DNA of 64,000 nucleotides. Origin: Ailurus styani. Taxonomy: Eukaryota > Chordata > Mammalia > Carnivora > Ailuridae. The notes beneath the pieces were generated by a model. That model was not told the DNA's origin. It worked only from the letters and a program-made list of their open reading frames with translations, and did not search any database. The position numbers were made by a program, and so were the translations under genes. Position 1 is the first letter of the stretch. Each line of letters begins with the position of its first letter. Below, one piece after another: positions 33,690 through 45,162 of this stretch. The DNA lies in assembly GCA_002007465.1 (NCBI GenBank), contig LNAC01000102.1, positions 1,665,703 to 1,729,702 on the forward strand, in the 5' to 3' direction.

Positions 33690-34740
33690 TGTCTATTGCA
33701 ATATTCAGATGCTCCTTCCAACATGGTATGTACTTTCTCAGGTCCTTGTCTTTCTCATGGGACAATTCATCTAGTTGTTCAGAGTAAAAAACCTTGGACT
33801 GATCCTTCACTTCTTTATTTCATATACTACATCCAATCTTCAGCAAGTTCTATAAGCTTTATATTAGTATATCTTGAATCCAGCATTTTCATTCTCCTGC
33901 CTCTGCTTCTTAATCTCTTGCGTGGATCACTGGGGTTCCTGTGCAGCTGGCCTCTTCCAGTCTTTTCTCAATTTCATAGTCAAAGGGATTCTTTCAAATA
34001 CAAAGTCAAAAGATTTCACTCCCTGCTCACTACCCTCTCAAGGCTTCCAAACACATGTAGAATAAGATACACCATTTTTACCAAGGTCTTTAAAAGCCCA
34101 CATAGACTGCCGTCTACCTCTATCTCTATGACCATCTCCTAATACTCTCCCTTGCATACTGAACTCTACTATATTGGCTTCCTTGCTGATCTCTGAATAT
34201 AACCAGCATGTTCTTACATCAAGATATTTGAACTTTACTTTCTGGAATTCTGTTCCATATATGCATTTGGCTTTCTCTTGTACTTCCTTTAATGTTTTGC
34301 TTAAACATTACCTTCTAGGGGCACCTGGGTGGCTCAGTCAGCTAAGTGTCTGCCTTCAGCTCAGGTCATGATCTCAGGGTCCTGGAATCGAGCTCCGCAT
34401 CGGGCTCCCTGCTCAGCAGGGAGTGTGCATCTTCCTCTCCTTTTGTCCCCCCCCCCTGCATTCTCTGTCTCTCTCTCTCAAATAAATAAAATCTTTTAAA
34501 AATAAAACAACATTACCTTCTCAAAGAGGCCTTCCCAGACTACGTGTCTAAAGTAATAGCCACTCTTCTTATCTATCCCCTTGTTTTATATTTCTTCAAG
34601 GCCCTTATCTTATATTATCTTATGCATGTATTTTTGATTGGTCTGTCACCTTCAAGAGAATTAAGCTTCTTGAGGATAGGGACCTTGGCTTCTTGTTCAC
34701 GATATTACCCCAGTATCTAGAACATTGTACATTGTACAGG
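33690..34740 (+). repeat. L2-type LINE 3' region, interrupted by a SINE
   Basis: Plus-strand match to the mammalian L2-like 3' region: 'ctcaaggcttccaaacacat', 'tattggcttccttgctgat', 'accttctcaaagaggccttcc' (split by the SINE at 34317-34508) and 'cttgaggatagggaccttgg' with 'agtatctagaacattgtaca' at the end. The 148-codon frame at 33696-34142, the longest in the window, lies inside this old repeat and has no domain. Confidence 0.75.
34317..34508 (+). mobile_element. CAN SINE nested in the L2-type element
   Basis: Perfect 13-bp target duplication aacattaccttct at 34304-34316 and 34509-34521. The body has an unusual run of nine C before the CT-rich tract. Confidence 0.96.
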
Positions 34741-35629
34741 ATTGAAGTGTAGTTGGTAAGTGAAGTAAATTTTTGCAGGGTTAGTACTTAAAACGAATAA
34801 CATAGTTGGGATACACTTCTAGGAGGAAAAGGGTTGAAGGAGAACTTCTTTAAAGGAGATTTGATGATGTTTAAAGATTGAAGGGAAGCTGCATGTTGGA
34901 AGATTATATACTATGAGAGATTCATCTGCAAGTTTCCTGGAGGAACATGATGGGATTGGGGTGAAGAAAAAAGGTGAGGTGTTAGTTTAGGACATACTTC
35001 TGAACTGATTTGCCTCAGCACAATGATAGGCTGCCAGTGGCTTAGCATTTTGCCGAGACACTGATCCCTTCAGTCTTTGGTGTAGTTGGCTTGGGCCTAG
35101 GTCACCTCCAGCCACAGACAGCCTCTCCTGTTTACCCAGTGAGCCACACAAACATTATTTGCTACATGTACCATGATGTAAAAGAACGTGTGGATTAAAG
35201 AGAAGTTGTGGATTAAAGAGTAGGAACATTGCCTTTATGTCTTACAGGGTGAAAGCAATTTAAGAAATGTGGTGAAACTGTCAAAATATACACACCCAGA
35301 TCTTTGGTGGAAATAAAAAGGACTCATTAGTCCAGTCCTGTCTCAATATCTTCCTTTCTCCCTCCTTCCCTTCCTTCATGGATTTTTGATCGAATGCTTG
35401 CTATCTGGCACTTTCTGCACTAGTTACTAGAGGTACACATCCTCAGGTTGTAGCTATGTCCTCACCTCTTAGGAGTCTTTTTTGAACTAGCCAGGCTGGG
35501 TTCAGGGCCTGCTTGCTCATGCTCTCACCACCTCATGCTCATGCCATATCTGCATATTCATAGTAGTTTCTTCCACATTGTGTGGAAATGAAATGATCAG
35601 TTAATGTGCCTGCTTCCTCTGTTTGTCCA
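34741..35629. other. Single-copy or very old repeat sequence
   Basis: Part of 34780-34930 may be further L2 remnant. No gene is seen. Confidence 0.35.
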
Positions 35630-35745
35630 TAGGATCTCCCAGGGCCAGTGCTGTGTCTCATTTATCTTTATAGCCTAATCATCTATCTTGGACCCTGACA
35701 CAAAGTACAAGCTCATTAAATAGTTGTTGAGCTGAAACTGTTCTA
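35630..35745 (+). repeat. L2 3'-end fragment
   Basis: 'tgtctcatttatctttatag', 'cttggaccctgacacaaagt' and 'gctcattaaatagttgttga' match the L2 terminus on the plus strand. Confidence 0.75.
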
Positions 35746-36494
35746 AGGTGATAAGACAGTCTTTGCCATGAAGTCACCTGCTGGCTAACTGGAGAGATGG
35801 GGTATAAATCAATAATTATGCCACAATGTGATGAGAGCTATAACAGTTACATAAAAAAGTACAGCTGGAGTCCAGTGGGGGACTGGACTCATAGCACTGA
35901 TGAAAGCAGTGGAACAGTCACTGTGCCTTTTCCCTGGTGATTTTGAGCAGATTTTAAACTCATTTAGGAAAAGAAAAATATTGACTGCAGTGACATTAGA
36001 TTGTTTGTAAAGTTATAAAGCTCATAGAAACCCTCTGATAGGAATTTGCTATATTAATAGTGAAATATTAACCTCAAACCAGGAGTTCACAAGCCTGGTT
36101 CTCATGGGGTGCATTGCTGAATTAATTGATACTTATAACATTACTTTTTTGTGAAAAAAGGTGTTTTTGTAAAGGTCGGCTTCTTTAATGTTTCTTTTAC
36201 ATATCTGCAAAGGGTATTTTTCTAAGTAGTAAAAGTCAGAATAACTAAGTAAGATAGGTGATGGGGTTTAATAATAATTAAAATGAACAAGCTCTTTACC
36301 TCCCTTGTGGTTAGGGATATTAATTGTTGTGTATTCTCTTTGTTGAAACTACTGCAGTTGTTATAAGTGCTTCATAATAACTTAAGCTGCTCTGTCTTCA
36401 CACCAGGCATATTGATTTATCTGAGCTGATGCAATACTTGATGGAAGGTGTTCACAGAGTATATTGTGGAGGCATCTTGGTTTGATGAAAACAC
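35746..36494. other. Single-copy sequence
   Basis: No gene recognised. The first 150 bases may be part of an old minus-strand L2. Confidence 0.35.
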
Positions 36495-36690
36495 ATGAAT
36501 TTGGAAGTTGGGTCTACTGATGTTAGAATTTCATCTTTGCTTCAGATAAGCTGGGTAGTCTTGTACAAGTGACATAAAATCTCTTAGGCTTGTTTCCTTT
36601 ACTGTAGAGTCATGATACTTGCAACATTTAATATGCAGCGTTGTTTTGAAAGTGAAACAAGATAACATATCAGGAACTAACAATTTCTAG
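36495..36690 (+). repeat. MIR SINE fragment
   Basis: 'gctgggtagtcttgtacaag', 'ctcttaggcttgtttccttt' and 'gcagcgttgttttgaaagtg' lie in MIR order. Confidence 0.75.
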
Positions 36691-36822
36691 GTAAGAATAT
36701 ATTAGCTTAATAAGTGTACATTTCTTTTTCTTTTCTTATAGTTCAGACTTTTCTACTCAGAATTCTCCTAGATAAATATTTCAAGCTTCTTTTATAGTTT
36801 GCACTTAAGAATCTATTGCCTT

Positions 36823-37018
36823 GGGGCGCCTGGGTGGCTCAATGGGTTAAGCCTCTGCCTTCGGCTCAAGTCATGATCTCAGGGTCCTGAGATCGAGGTC
36901 CGCATAGGGCTCTCTGCTCAGCAGGGAGCCTGCTTCCTCCTCTCCCTCTGCCTGCCTCTCTGCCTGCTTATGATCTCTCTCTCTCTGTCAAATAAATAAA
37001 TAAAATCTTAAAAAAAGT
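36823..37018 (+). mobile_element. CAN SINE, young copy
   Basis: Perfect 12-bp target duplication atctattgcctt at 36811-36822 and 37019-37030, with a full-length body. Confidence 0.97.
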
Positions 37019-37149
37019 ATCTATTGCCTTTATGCTCAACACCCTATGTTTCTGTAGTGATAATACTATAAGAGCTAATGATAATACTATAAAAACTGAC
37101 ATACATATCCTGTCAAATATGTACCCAGTAAGTGATTGACTACAACAAT

Positions 37150-37300
37150 TTCATTTCTTTTGTAGTTATTTGGATCCGTTCCACAGATGAAGAAGATAGG
37201 ATATAGAGTAGGTAAATAATTGTCCAAGGTAAAACCAACACACTTCAGGTCACGTTCAGATCCCCAGAATTAAGGTTCAAAGCTGTGTTCCTAACAGCTG
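37150..37300 (-). repeat. MIR SINE fragment
   Basis: Degraded reverse MIR around 'ttccacagatgaagaagata' and 'ataattgtccaaggtaaaac'. Confidence 0.6.
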
Positions 37301-38499
37301 CCTCCTAATGTAATGTTCACTTTCTGCATCTTTTCCCACCATGTTAATCTGTATTCATCAGATAAAGAGAATTAGAGAAAAAAAAAGAATCCATTTTCCA
37401 TCAACTTTATAGCTTGAGGCCAGAGTCAAAGAGAAGATCAGAAAGGAAAGGACATCACTCCTGGGAGACCATTGGTTTTAGTGTCCAGTGGAAGTGAGAG
37501 GGTCATGGGAAATCTCAACTAGAGGTGGGATCATAATGTTCATTATAACCTCAAAAGCTCCTTCATGGTAAAGTAACTGGGCTGCTGACTGGCCACAGAT
37601 CTTGGGTACCAAGCCTCTGGAAGTTTACTGAACACTAGAATTATTGCTTTCTTGTCAAATTAAATCACTGAGCCTGGGTATGACAATACCAACGTTAGGT
37701 TATCTGTACCCAAGGGGGATTCTGGGATGCAGGGTAGATTTCCCTAGTCACTTGGCTAAGGCTTTGCGGCCAGGGACTGTTCTGGACAAATTAGGTTTTA
37801 TATACTGAAATGTTTTATTCAAATGCTGTTTCTTTCTCAATTAAAAAAGGAATCAACATTCAAGGAGGAGAAGCTATTATCCTTGACTCTTTACACAAGT
37901 GAGGCGTTAGGAAATCTATTGGGCACTATGTGGGGTTGTGGTACCTGTTACCTTCCAACCCATGTAACACAGTCATTTTAGGTGATTGTCCTCAGGCAGC
38001 TGTGTTTTTGAGGATCCTTGCATTATAAACTCAGGCTTCAGTGGCACACAGAATAAAGGGCATTCAAGCACACTGCCTTCATCTTCAACTCCAGTCTCAG
38101 AAATTTTTCCCCTTCTTTGATGTGTGATTAGATCTTATTCATGTTTGCAGGTTGTGGCTTGAATTTTGAGTCTGTACAGCATGAGTGAGTACATTATATA
38201 CATTTGAAGTTAAGGACCTTTGAATTGACTGCATGGAAATTTATGCAAAATAGAAAAACTAGCAAACTACTGATTTTTTTTCTCCATTTCACTTTTACCA
38301 TCTTAAACCCCACTCCCTAATCTCTCCTTTCAGCAGTAAGGCTTGTTTATGAATAGGACTGGGACTCCTAGAACCTGTAGCTTTTGTACCTACTGTTAGA
38401 AAAATTTTGACTTGGATGAAATTGAAACTGGAATTTTTTTTAAACATCGTTTTGCCTCTACTGTATTAGTTCTTCTCCCTCTGTTCCCCAAGGACAACT
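37301..38499. other. Single-copy sequence
   Basis: No gene or repeat recognised. Confidence 0.4.
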
Positions 38500-38625
38500 A
38501 TGTGCTAGCACTTAGCACAATTCTAAGAGAGAAGAGTATAATTTCCATTTACAGGTGAAAAACTAGAACCTTGGAAATATTAAAGGACTGCCCAAAATCA
38601 TATAGGTGGTAAGAGTTGAAGCCAG
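38500..38625 (-). repeat. MIR SINE, left part (split by L1)
   Basis: Reverse MIR: 'catttacaggtgaaaaacta', 'gactgcccaaaatcatatag' and 'gtaagagttgaagccag', where the L1 insertion breaks it. It resumes at 40947. Confidence 0.8.
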
Positions 38626-40808
38626 GAATCTGACAAACTGCAACATCCACTCATGATAAAAATCCTCAACAAAGTAGGTCTAGAGGGAACATACCTCAAC
38701 ATAATAAAGACCTTATATGAAAACCCAGAGCTAACATCATACTCAATGGTAAAAAAGTGAAGTCAGGAACAAGATAAGGATGTCCCCTCTTACAACTTTT
38801 ATTCAGTGTAGTACTTGAAGTCCTAGCCATAGAAATCAGACAAGAAAAAGGAATAAAAGGCACCCAAATTGGTAAGGAAGAAGTAAAACTTCCACTATTT
38901 GCAAACGACGTGATACTGTACATAGAAAACACTAAAGACTCCACCAAAAAACTATTAGAATTGATAAATGAATTCAGTAACGTTGCAGGATACAAAATCA
39001 ATGTCCAGAAATCTGTTGCATTTCTGTAACTAATAATGAAGCAGCAGAAAGATAAATTAAGAAAACAATCCCCTTTACAATCACATCAAAAACAATAAAA
39101 TACCTAGGAATAAAATTAACCAAAGGGGTGAAAAATCTGTACTCTGAAAACCTAAAACATTGATGAAAGAAATTGAAGATGACACAAATTCCATGCTCAT
39201 GGATTGGAAGAACAAATATTGTTAAAATGCCCATATCACCCAAAGCAAACTGCAGATTTAATGCAATCCCTATCAAAATTCCAGCATTTTTCCCAGAACT
39301 AGAACAAACCTAAAATTTCTATGGAATCACAAAAGGCCCTGAATAGCCAAAACAATCTTGAAAAAGAAAAAACTGGAGGTATCACAATTCCAGATTCCAA
39401 GGTATACTACAAAGCTGTAGTAATCAAAATAATATGGTACTGGCACAAAAATAGGCACATAGATCAATGGAATATGATAGACAGCCCATAAACAAGTCCA
39501 TAATTATATGGTCAATGAATCTTTGACAAAAATAGGCAAGAACATGCAATGAGAAAATACAATCTCTTCAACAAATGGTTTTGAGAAAACTGGACAGTTA
39601 CATGCAAAAGAATGAAACCAGACAACTTTCTTACACCATACACAAAAAATAAACTCAGAATGGATTAGGGACCTAAATGTGACACCTGAAACAAAAATTG
39701 GGACTACATCAAAATAAAAAGCTTCTGCATAGCAAAAGAAACATAAAACTGAATGGGGAAAGGTATTTGCGAATGACATCTGATAAAGGGTTAATACCTA
39801 AAGTATATGAAGAACTTATACAACTCAACACCAAAAGAACAAATAATCCAATTAATAAATGGACAGAAAACATGAACAGACATTTCTCCGAAGAAGATAT
39901 ATAGATGGCCAACAGACACAAGAAAAAATGCTGACCGTCATTCATCATCAGGGAAATGCAAATCAAAACCACAATGAGATATCACCTCATACCCGTCAGA
40001 ATGACTAAAATCAAAAACAGAAGAAAGATAGTTGTTGGTGAGGATGTGTAGGGAAATGACTCCTACGGGCTATTGGTGGGAATGCAAACTAGTGGAGACA
40101 CTGTGGAGACACAGTATGGAGGTTCTTCAAAAAATTAAAAATAGAACCACCCTATGATCCAGTAATTTCACTACTGGGTATTTGCCCAAAGAATACAAAA
40201 ACATTAATTTGAAGGCATACATGCCTCTCTGTGTTTATTGCAATGTTAGTTACAATAGCCAAATTATGGAAGCAGCCCAGTGTTTATCAACTGATGAATA
40301 GATAATAAATAAGTGGTATATAAATATATATATACATACACACACACATACTGATATACATATATATGTGTGTATATATACACACACACATATGTATATA
40401 TAATGGAATATTATACAGCCATAAGAAAGAATGAAATCTGTCCATTTGCAACAACATGGATGGACCTAGAGAGTATAATGCTATGCAAAATAAGTCAGTC
40501 AGAGGAAGATGAATACCATATAATTTCACTCATATATAGAATTTAAGAAACAAAACAAATGAATGAAGGAGAGAAAAAAGAGGAATCAAAAACAGACTCT
40601 TAACTATAGAGAACAAATAGATGGTTACCAAAGGGGAGGTGAGGGAAGAGGGTGGGTAAAATCAATAAAGGGGATTAAGAATACACTTATCTTGATGAGC
40701 ACTAAGGAATATACAAAATTGTTGAATCACTATATTCTACACCGAAACTAGTATAAAACTGTATGTTAACCATACTGGAATAAATAAAATAAAATAAAAA
40801 ATAAAAAA
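38626..40808 (+). mobile_element. 5'-truncated L1 LINE, inactive
   Basis: The element starts inside the reverse transcriptase part of ORF2 and runs through the ORF2 C-terminus and 3' UTR to an A-rich end. Frame pieces match L1 ORF2 in order: '[10 protein letters not shown]'-type thumb sequence at about 38985-39015, the YWHKNRHID region near 39440 and the [19 protein letters not shown] region near 39845-39900. Several stops and frame changes break the reading, for example the TAA at about 39027. The FADD catalytic motif is read here as FAND (38898-38909), losing the first aspartate. A 15-bp target duplication, aagagttgaagccag, lies at 38611-38625 and at 40947-40961, beyond an extra 3' segment. 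Confidence 0.95.
40320..40402. repeat. AT/CA compound microsatellite inside L1
   Basis: Mixed TA and CA dinucleotide repeats grown from the 'gtggtatatatatac' word near the 3' end of ORF2. Frames rich in Tyr/Ile in this area are artefacts of it. Confidence 0.9.
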
Positions 40809-40946
40809 GTAATATAGTTTAGTTTGTATAAAGAGAGAGCAGATAGTAAGATGTTTGGTATTGATAGATCAATAATTAAATTAAATGTAAGTAGAATAAA
40901 TACTTCCATGAAAGCCAAATAAATAAATAAATAAATAAATAAAAGA
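40809..40946 (+). mobile_element. Probable L1 3'-transduced segment
   Basis: About 138 bases without L1 similarity follow the L1's own A-rich end and finish in a second A-rich (AAAT)n tail at about 40917-40944. The target-site duplication comes only after this second tail, and the interrupted MIR resumes there. The simplest reading is transcription past the weak L1 polyadenylation site and co-insertion of source-locus flank. Confidence 0.8.
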
Positions 40947-40985
40947 AAGAGTTGAAGCCAGAAGTCCAAGCTTCGTGTACACAGA
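40947..40985 (-). repeat. MIR SINE, right part (split by L1)
   Basis: Continuation of the MIR from 38500-38625: it restates the target-site word and goes on with 'aagtccaagcttcg'. Confidence 0.65.
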
Positions 40986-41260
40986 ACTTCCAAATAATGA
41001 GTGGGCTTTTGCCAGCTCTGTTTTTCTTCAGTTTTGCTAACAGAGAAAGTTTATTGCTATAAGATATTTTTAAAAACTTACCAAATGAATAAATATTGGA
41101 AAATAATGTTTTATTTGTCCTACTACGGAATTCCCCATATCAGGGAATAAATATCAGATTGATGATGAAAACAGTACAATTAAATTTTCCTGGTGTTCAC
41201 TGAGCAAGTATCCACTTTCACAAACATAAACATTTTATTCTCCTAGAGTTCCTTCTCACA

Positions 41261-41340
41261 TTACCTGAATGTTGGAAAGTAGTGAAGTTTGTGAGCAGTG
41301 TTACCTGAATGTTGGAAAGTAGTGAAGTTTGGGAGCAGTG
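41261..41340 (+). repeat. 40-bp tandem duplication
   Basis: A unit starting ttacctgaatgttggaaagt is present at 41261-41300 and 41301-41340 with a single difference (gtgagc / gggagc). Confidence 0.95.
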
Positions 41341-41986
41341 TTTGTTTAGTAATAGGTGAGTGTTTTGATGGGCCAGGTAAGGTAAATTTGTCAGTAGTCA
41401 GCTTGCATGCTTACTTCCCTGGCTACATTTCCCCCTCATTAGTCGAATAGTGTTTAAAAGGAAACATTTTTGAATTGTTTTTACTTGTTCTTAAATGACA
41501 GCATGGTCACATCTTCCTCCTGGCTCTAGGCTTCATACTCCCAAATGGTTTGTGACTAAAAACACAGTGACATGGAAACACTTCCCAGAAACTGCATTTC
41601 CAACTTCATTATTAATTTCTCAAATCTAACATAGAAGTACTAAAGTGAAGACACAGAAAAATAAGATAGGCACTTCAAGTGGAGTGAGATCAATTTGTTT
41701 AATATAACTAGCATTTCTATAAGCTGGATTTCATGAGTTTGCATTTTTTGCTGGCAATAATTCATAATAAAAAAAATCCTAGGAGAAGACTCATATAGAG
41801 TATAAGAAAATATGTATCCAGAGTAAGGTACATCTTAAAATGAGAGAAAATTGATTTGACTGAATCTTTGCTAAGTTTTTGTTTTTTGCTGATTCAGGAC
41901 TTGATTTCTTTTTGGATCATACATAATTTGAATCATCATAATAGAGGATATCACAGTTGTACATGGAAATAGCAAGTTTAGCAATC
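41341..41986. other. Single-copy sequence
   Basis: No gene or repeat recognised. Confidence 0.4.
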
Positions 41987-42026
41987 AAAAACCAAGTTGT
42001 AAAAAAAAAAAAAAACCAAGTTGTAA
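41987..42026 (+). repeat. Poly(A) run flanked by a ~15-bp direct repeat
   Basis: The word aaaaccaagttgtaa is present on both sides of about ten A. It has the structure of a poly(A)-only retrotransposition with target-site duplication. Exact ends are ambiguous because the word itself begins and ends in A. Confidence 0.75.
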
Positions 42027-42688
42027 GGATCAATTAGTATATGTTCTCTATACTAGGTGACTGGAGCGGGGGAAGTTGAAATTTTGAAAGGATCTCAGTA
42101 TTAATTCACTGATTTTTTTTTTTTTGTACTATAGGACAAAGATGTCTTTGTTGTCAATCTGTGGTAACAAAGGTCTGGTTTAATCACCTATACTTAAGAT
42201 CACTTGCATTGAAATGTGTCAGATCTAGGAAAAAATGTATCTGATATTCTCTAGAGAAAAAGTGTGTGAAAGTAGAAGTATTCTTCAAGCATATTAATTT
42301 GGTTATTATTTATGTTTCTAAGATCAAATTTTGGCTTCAGATCATGGAGCAGTTGTGATTTCAGTTTTATTCTTAGCCTCAGAAATACAGTTAGAAATGC
42401 AAAGAAAAACCATGGGTATGGCCGGTCCACTTAAATAAAGCAGGTCAAGGAGTGTGTATAGTGCTAAACTGAGAAAAAGAGAAATCCCAAGCTCCTCCCT
42501 GAACTGTACGAACAGAAATACTCATGGTGTTCAAAATCCTCAAAGAGAAATTACCAGAGCCTCCGTTTCTTATCTTCTGGCCTTTTCTTGCTTTTGTTTA
42601 ATTCTGTCCTCTTATCACACAAAGTTGCAATTAGAATCAAATTTAAAAATATGTATGTGGAAGTTCTTTGAAGATTATAAAACACCAT
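42027..42688. other. Single-copy sequence
   Basis: A 124-codon plus-strand frame spans 42454-42828. It has no recognisable motif, crosses a homopolymer insertion and is not called a gene. Confidence 0.4.
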
Positions 42689-42726
42689 ACAACTGCATGT
42701 TTATAAAAAAACAACTGCATGTTTAT
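42689..42726 (+). repeat. Short poly(A) flanked by a 16-bp direct repeat
   Basis: acaactgcatgtttat lies at 42689-42704 and 42711-42726, separated by only six A. It is the shortest of three such structures in the window; slippage duplication is an alternative. Confidence 0.75.
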
Positions 42727-43880
42727 TATAGAAAAACTGAATTTAAAATAGAATGTCTCAAAAAAAATAGAACTTCTCACTCTGAGAAGTCTCATAGCAA
42801 TTTTAAAGAGGGCTTTGTAGTTCTCTAAACTCTTCCAGTGTCACTTTTATTTTTCAGTGCTTAGTATTTGGACTGAGTGCAGTTACTAATTTTTTTTTCT
42901 CACTAATTACTAACTTTTGAGTAGGGTATCTCAGAAGACAACCAAATAGATCACAGGTGGAAAGCTGGTTTCTTTGACTCTCATGCCTGCTCTTATCACT
43001 TGAGTGTTTTGATAAAGCTGACGTCCTGCCTGAGGCTCTGTGATTAATTAGTAATGTCTGCAAAGCGGTTGGAAGGGGTGCAGATTGTGATATACAGATC
43101 TTGTGATGGTTCTCCCTCTATTAATGGAAAAGGAACCTCAGATTCAGGGGAAATATTGAAAGTAAGAGTGTACCCTATATTGTAACTCAGTAGGTTTAAA
43201 CATTCCTATGTTCATTACTATAGGGTTAAACCCTGTTCCTAACAAACTTGCCTCCTTCTCAACTCACTTCCTTATCTACAAATACTTACTTAGTGTTATA
43301 GAATGTAGCCACTGCTTCTAGAACACATGAACACATCTGAAATTGAGTTCCTGACACTTTTAAGCAGAATTATCTCAATGTAACTTTACTTAGCAATTAG
43401 AAATGAAATATACTAAATATTAGGTCAGAAATTTCCTAAGGAAAATGTAGTTCTTTAGGTCAACAAAATCTGAATCTGTATTATGTCCTGCCTATCAGTC
43501 CTGTGCCTGAAGAATAGTACATCTTCACACACAAGGCCCTCTAGCTGAGGACCAGACCTCCAGTTTTTTCAGTCCTCTAGGAAACACCATTGATGATGAT
43601 GTGGGCTTTGCTGCATGCTTATCTGCCTGGACTATTAGCAAATCCTCTGCTTACACCTTCTGACCTTCCTGCAAAAAGAGCTTTGGTTCCTTTCACCCCT
43701 GTATTGCCTTCTTTTCTGTTCTGTTTGTGGCACGATTTGGCAGCTTTGTTCTGTCTTCCTCCCTCTCTACCTCCCCCTTAGGTATGGTGATTCCTTTGCT
43801 CAGTCAATCTTTGTACAACTCTTCTCTTTCTTGTCTTTTAACCCTTTTCTCTATGTTCCCTCCATCCCCAATTTCTGCAA
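42727..43880. other. Single-copy sequence
   Basis: No gene supported; frames of 63-69 codons only. Confidence 0.4.
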
Positions 43881-44079
43881 GAAAGACTAAGAAGGAAGTA
43901 GAACAAACACAATCTGATTCCTTTTGAGGAGGCATCATCATAAGAATTCCATTCCAGTAGCTTTCATAAACTCATCAATTTAGGACTGATGAGTACCTCA
44001 TAGATAATTTTTTGAACCCCCCCTTGTTTTACACATGGGAAACATGTTCTTAGATGAGGCACAAGGAATGTCACACATT
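43881..44079 (+). repeat. Inverted repeat, left arm
   Basis: This ~199-base arm is matched in reverse complement by 44963-45162. Two blocks are strongly conserved: the first ~75 bases beginning gaaagactaagaaggaagta and the last ~85 bases around 'gtacctcatagataattttt'. About 30 bases between them have diverged. Outside that middle part I count about a dozen differences. The right part has a faint MIR-like word ('gatgaggcacaaggaatgtc'). Confidence 0.9.
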
Positions 44080-44962
44080 TACTCTTAGTCTAAGTAAGAA
44101 TTACTTACTGCAAAGATAAATATCAAACCAGGATAAATCATAGAATAATAGAACTCAATTAATGAAGCTTTTATGGGGGAAAATGTACTTTAAAGTAATT
44201 TAGTCAGTTTTATTCTTTGATGGGGAAGCTTTCAGTCAGTCAACTGCTGTTTCACATTTCTTTGTCCCAAACTGCAAATTACTTTTTTAATTGTTCATGG
44301 AATGCAAATAAAGTAACAATCCTTCCCTACCAGATGTGTTGGATAGGCATGAGGGCACAATCATTTTCCTAACCAATATTTTCATCAAGAACCTATTCAG
44401 ACTCTAAGAATTACTTCCTACTTCCAGCTTAGTTGAACTGTGAAACACTGCCAGTGGTAGGTTTGTGTCCTTAAGTTCTCTCACAGGCCTAGGGACTAGG
44501 ATGCTAGGATTATTACAAAGAACTTTAAATTGTGTCTTGATCTTGTATTGAAAGGCAAAAACTGTATTTACATTCTGTTACTGGGGTCTTCGAGGAGATT
44601 TACACATTTGAATAAGAATCAGGTTGGATGTGCTGAAGTCCCTATAGGACAGCACTTTGTCAGACTGTTTCTGTTCGAGACTCCCAGTGTCTTGGGTTCA
44701 GCAGAAACAACCCTGTAGAAATTGAACAAAATGGAGTTTGAAGGTAGCTTCCTTTTTTTCTTTTCCTTTCTTCTCTTACCCCGCAGCAATGTAGGTGCTG
44801 CTCAAGATATACAAAAATAAAAATATATAAAAAAATGAAAAAATAGTGAAAAATTATGGTGCATTACTTTGTATCGTATCTTTTGTTGGAGTAAATAGGA
44901 GGTTATGCTGTATAAGGGAATAATAACTGTACTGTAAATCTGGAGTCTGGAGTTTCTTCTTC
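44080..44962. other. Spacer of the inverted repeat
   Basis: About 880 bases of non-repetitive sequence between the arms. It holds a 62-codon frame at 44530-44718 without recognisable family and an AT-rich end at 44810-44870. No transposase-like frame is present. Confidence 0.5.
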
Positions 44963-45162
44963 AATATGTGACTTTCCTTGTTCCTCATCTAAGTACATGT
45001 TTCCCATGTGTAAAATGAGGGGGATTCAAAAAATTATCTATGAGGTACTCATCAGTACCTCATAACTACTGAAACCTGAAAGCTAACGGAATGGAATTCT
45101 TATGATGATGCCTCCTCAGAAGGAATCAGATTGTATTTGTTCTACTTCCTTCTTAGTCTTTC
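44963..45162 (-). repeat. Inverted repeat, right arm
   Basis: Reverse-complement partner of 43881-44079. Similarity ends sharply at both sides: outside the arms the flanks differ (left arm preceded by 'tttctgcaa', right arm by 'gacagaagaa' when read in the same direction). Confidence 0.9.

Noticed and set aside
33696..34142. Longest open frame (148 codons, plus strand) as a gene
   Set aside because: It lies within an old L2-type repeat, has no domain or signal and is rich in Ser/Leu/Phe as expected from T-rich non-coding DNA.
40287..40529. Tyr/Ile/Cys-rich frames around 40.3 and 59.6 kb as membrane proteins
   Set aside because: They are translations of AT/CA microsatellites inside L1 ORF2.
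42774..42792. Small hairpin acttctcactctgagaagt as a terminator or structured RNA
   Set aside because: Eight-base arms are expected by chance in 64 kb, and factor-free terminators do not apply to a mammalian genome.
42454..42828. 124-codon plus-strand frame as a gene
   Set aside because: No recognisable motif; the frame crosses a poly(A)-type duplication at 42689-42726 and ends in A-rich low-complexity sequence.
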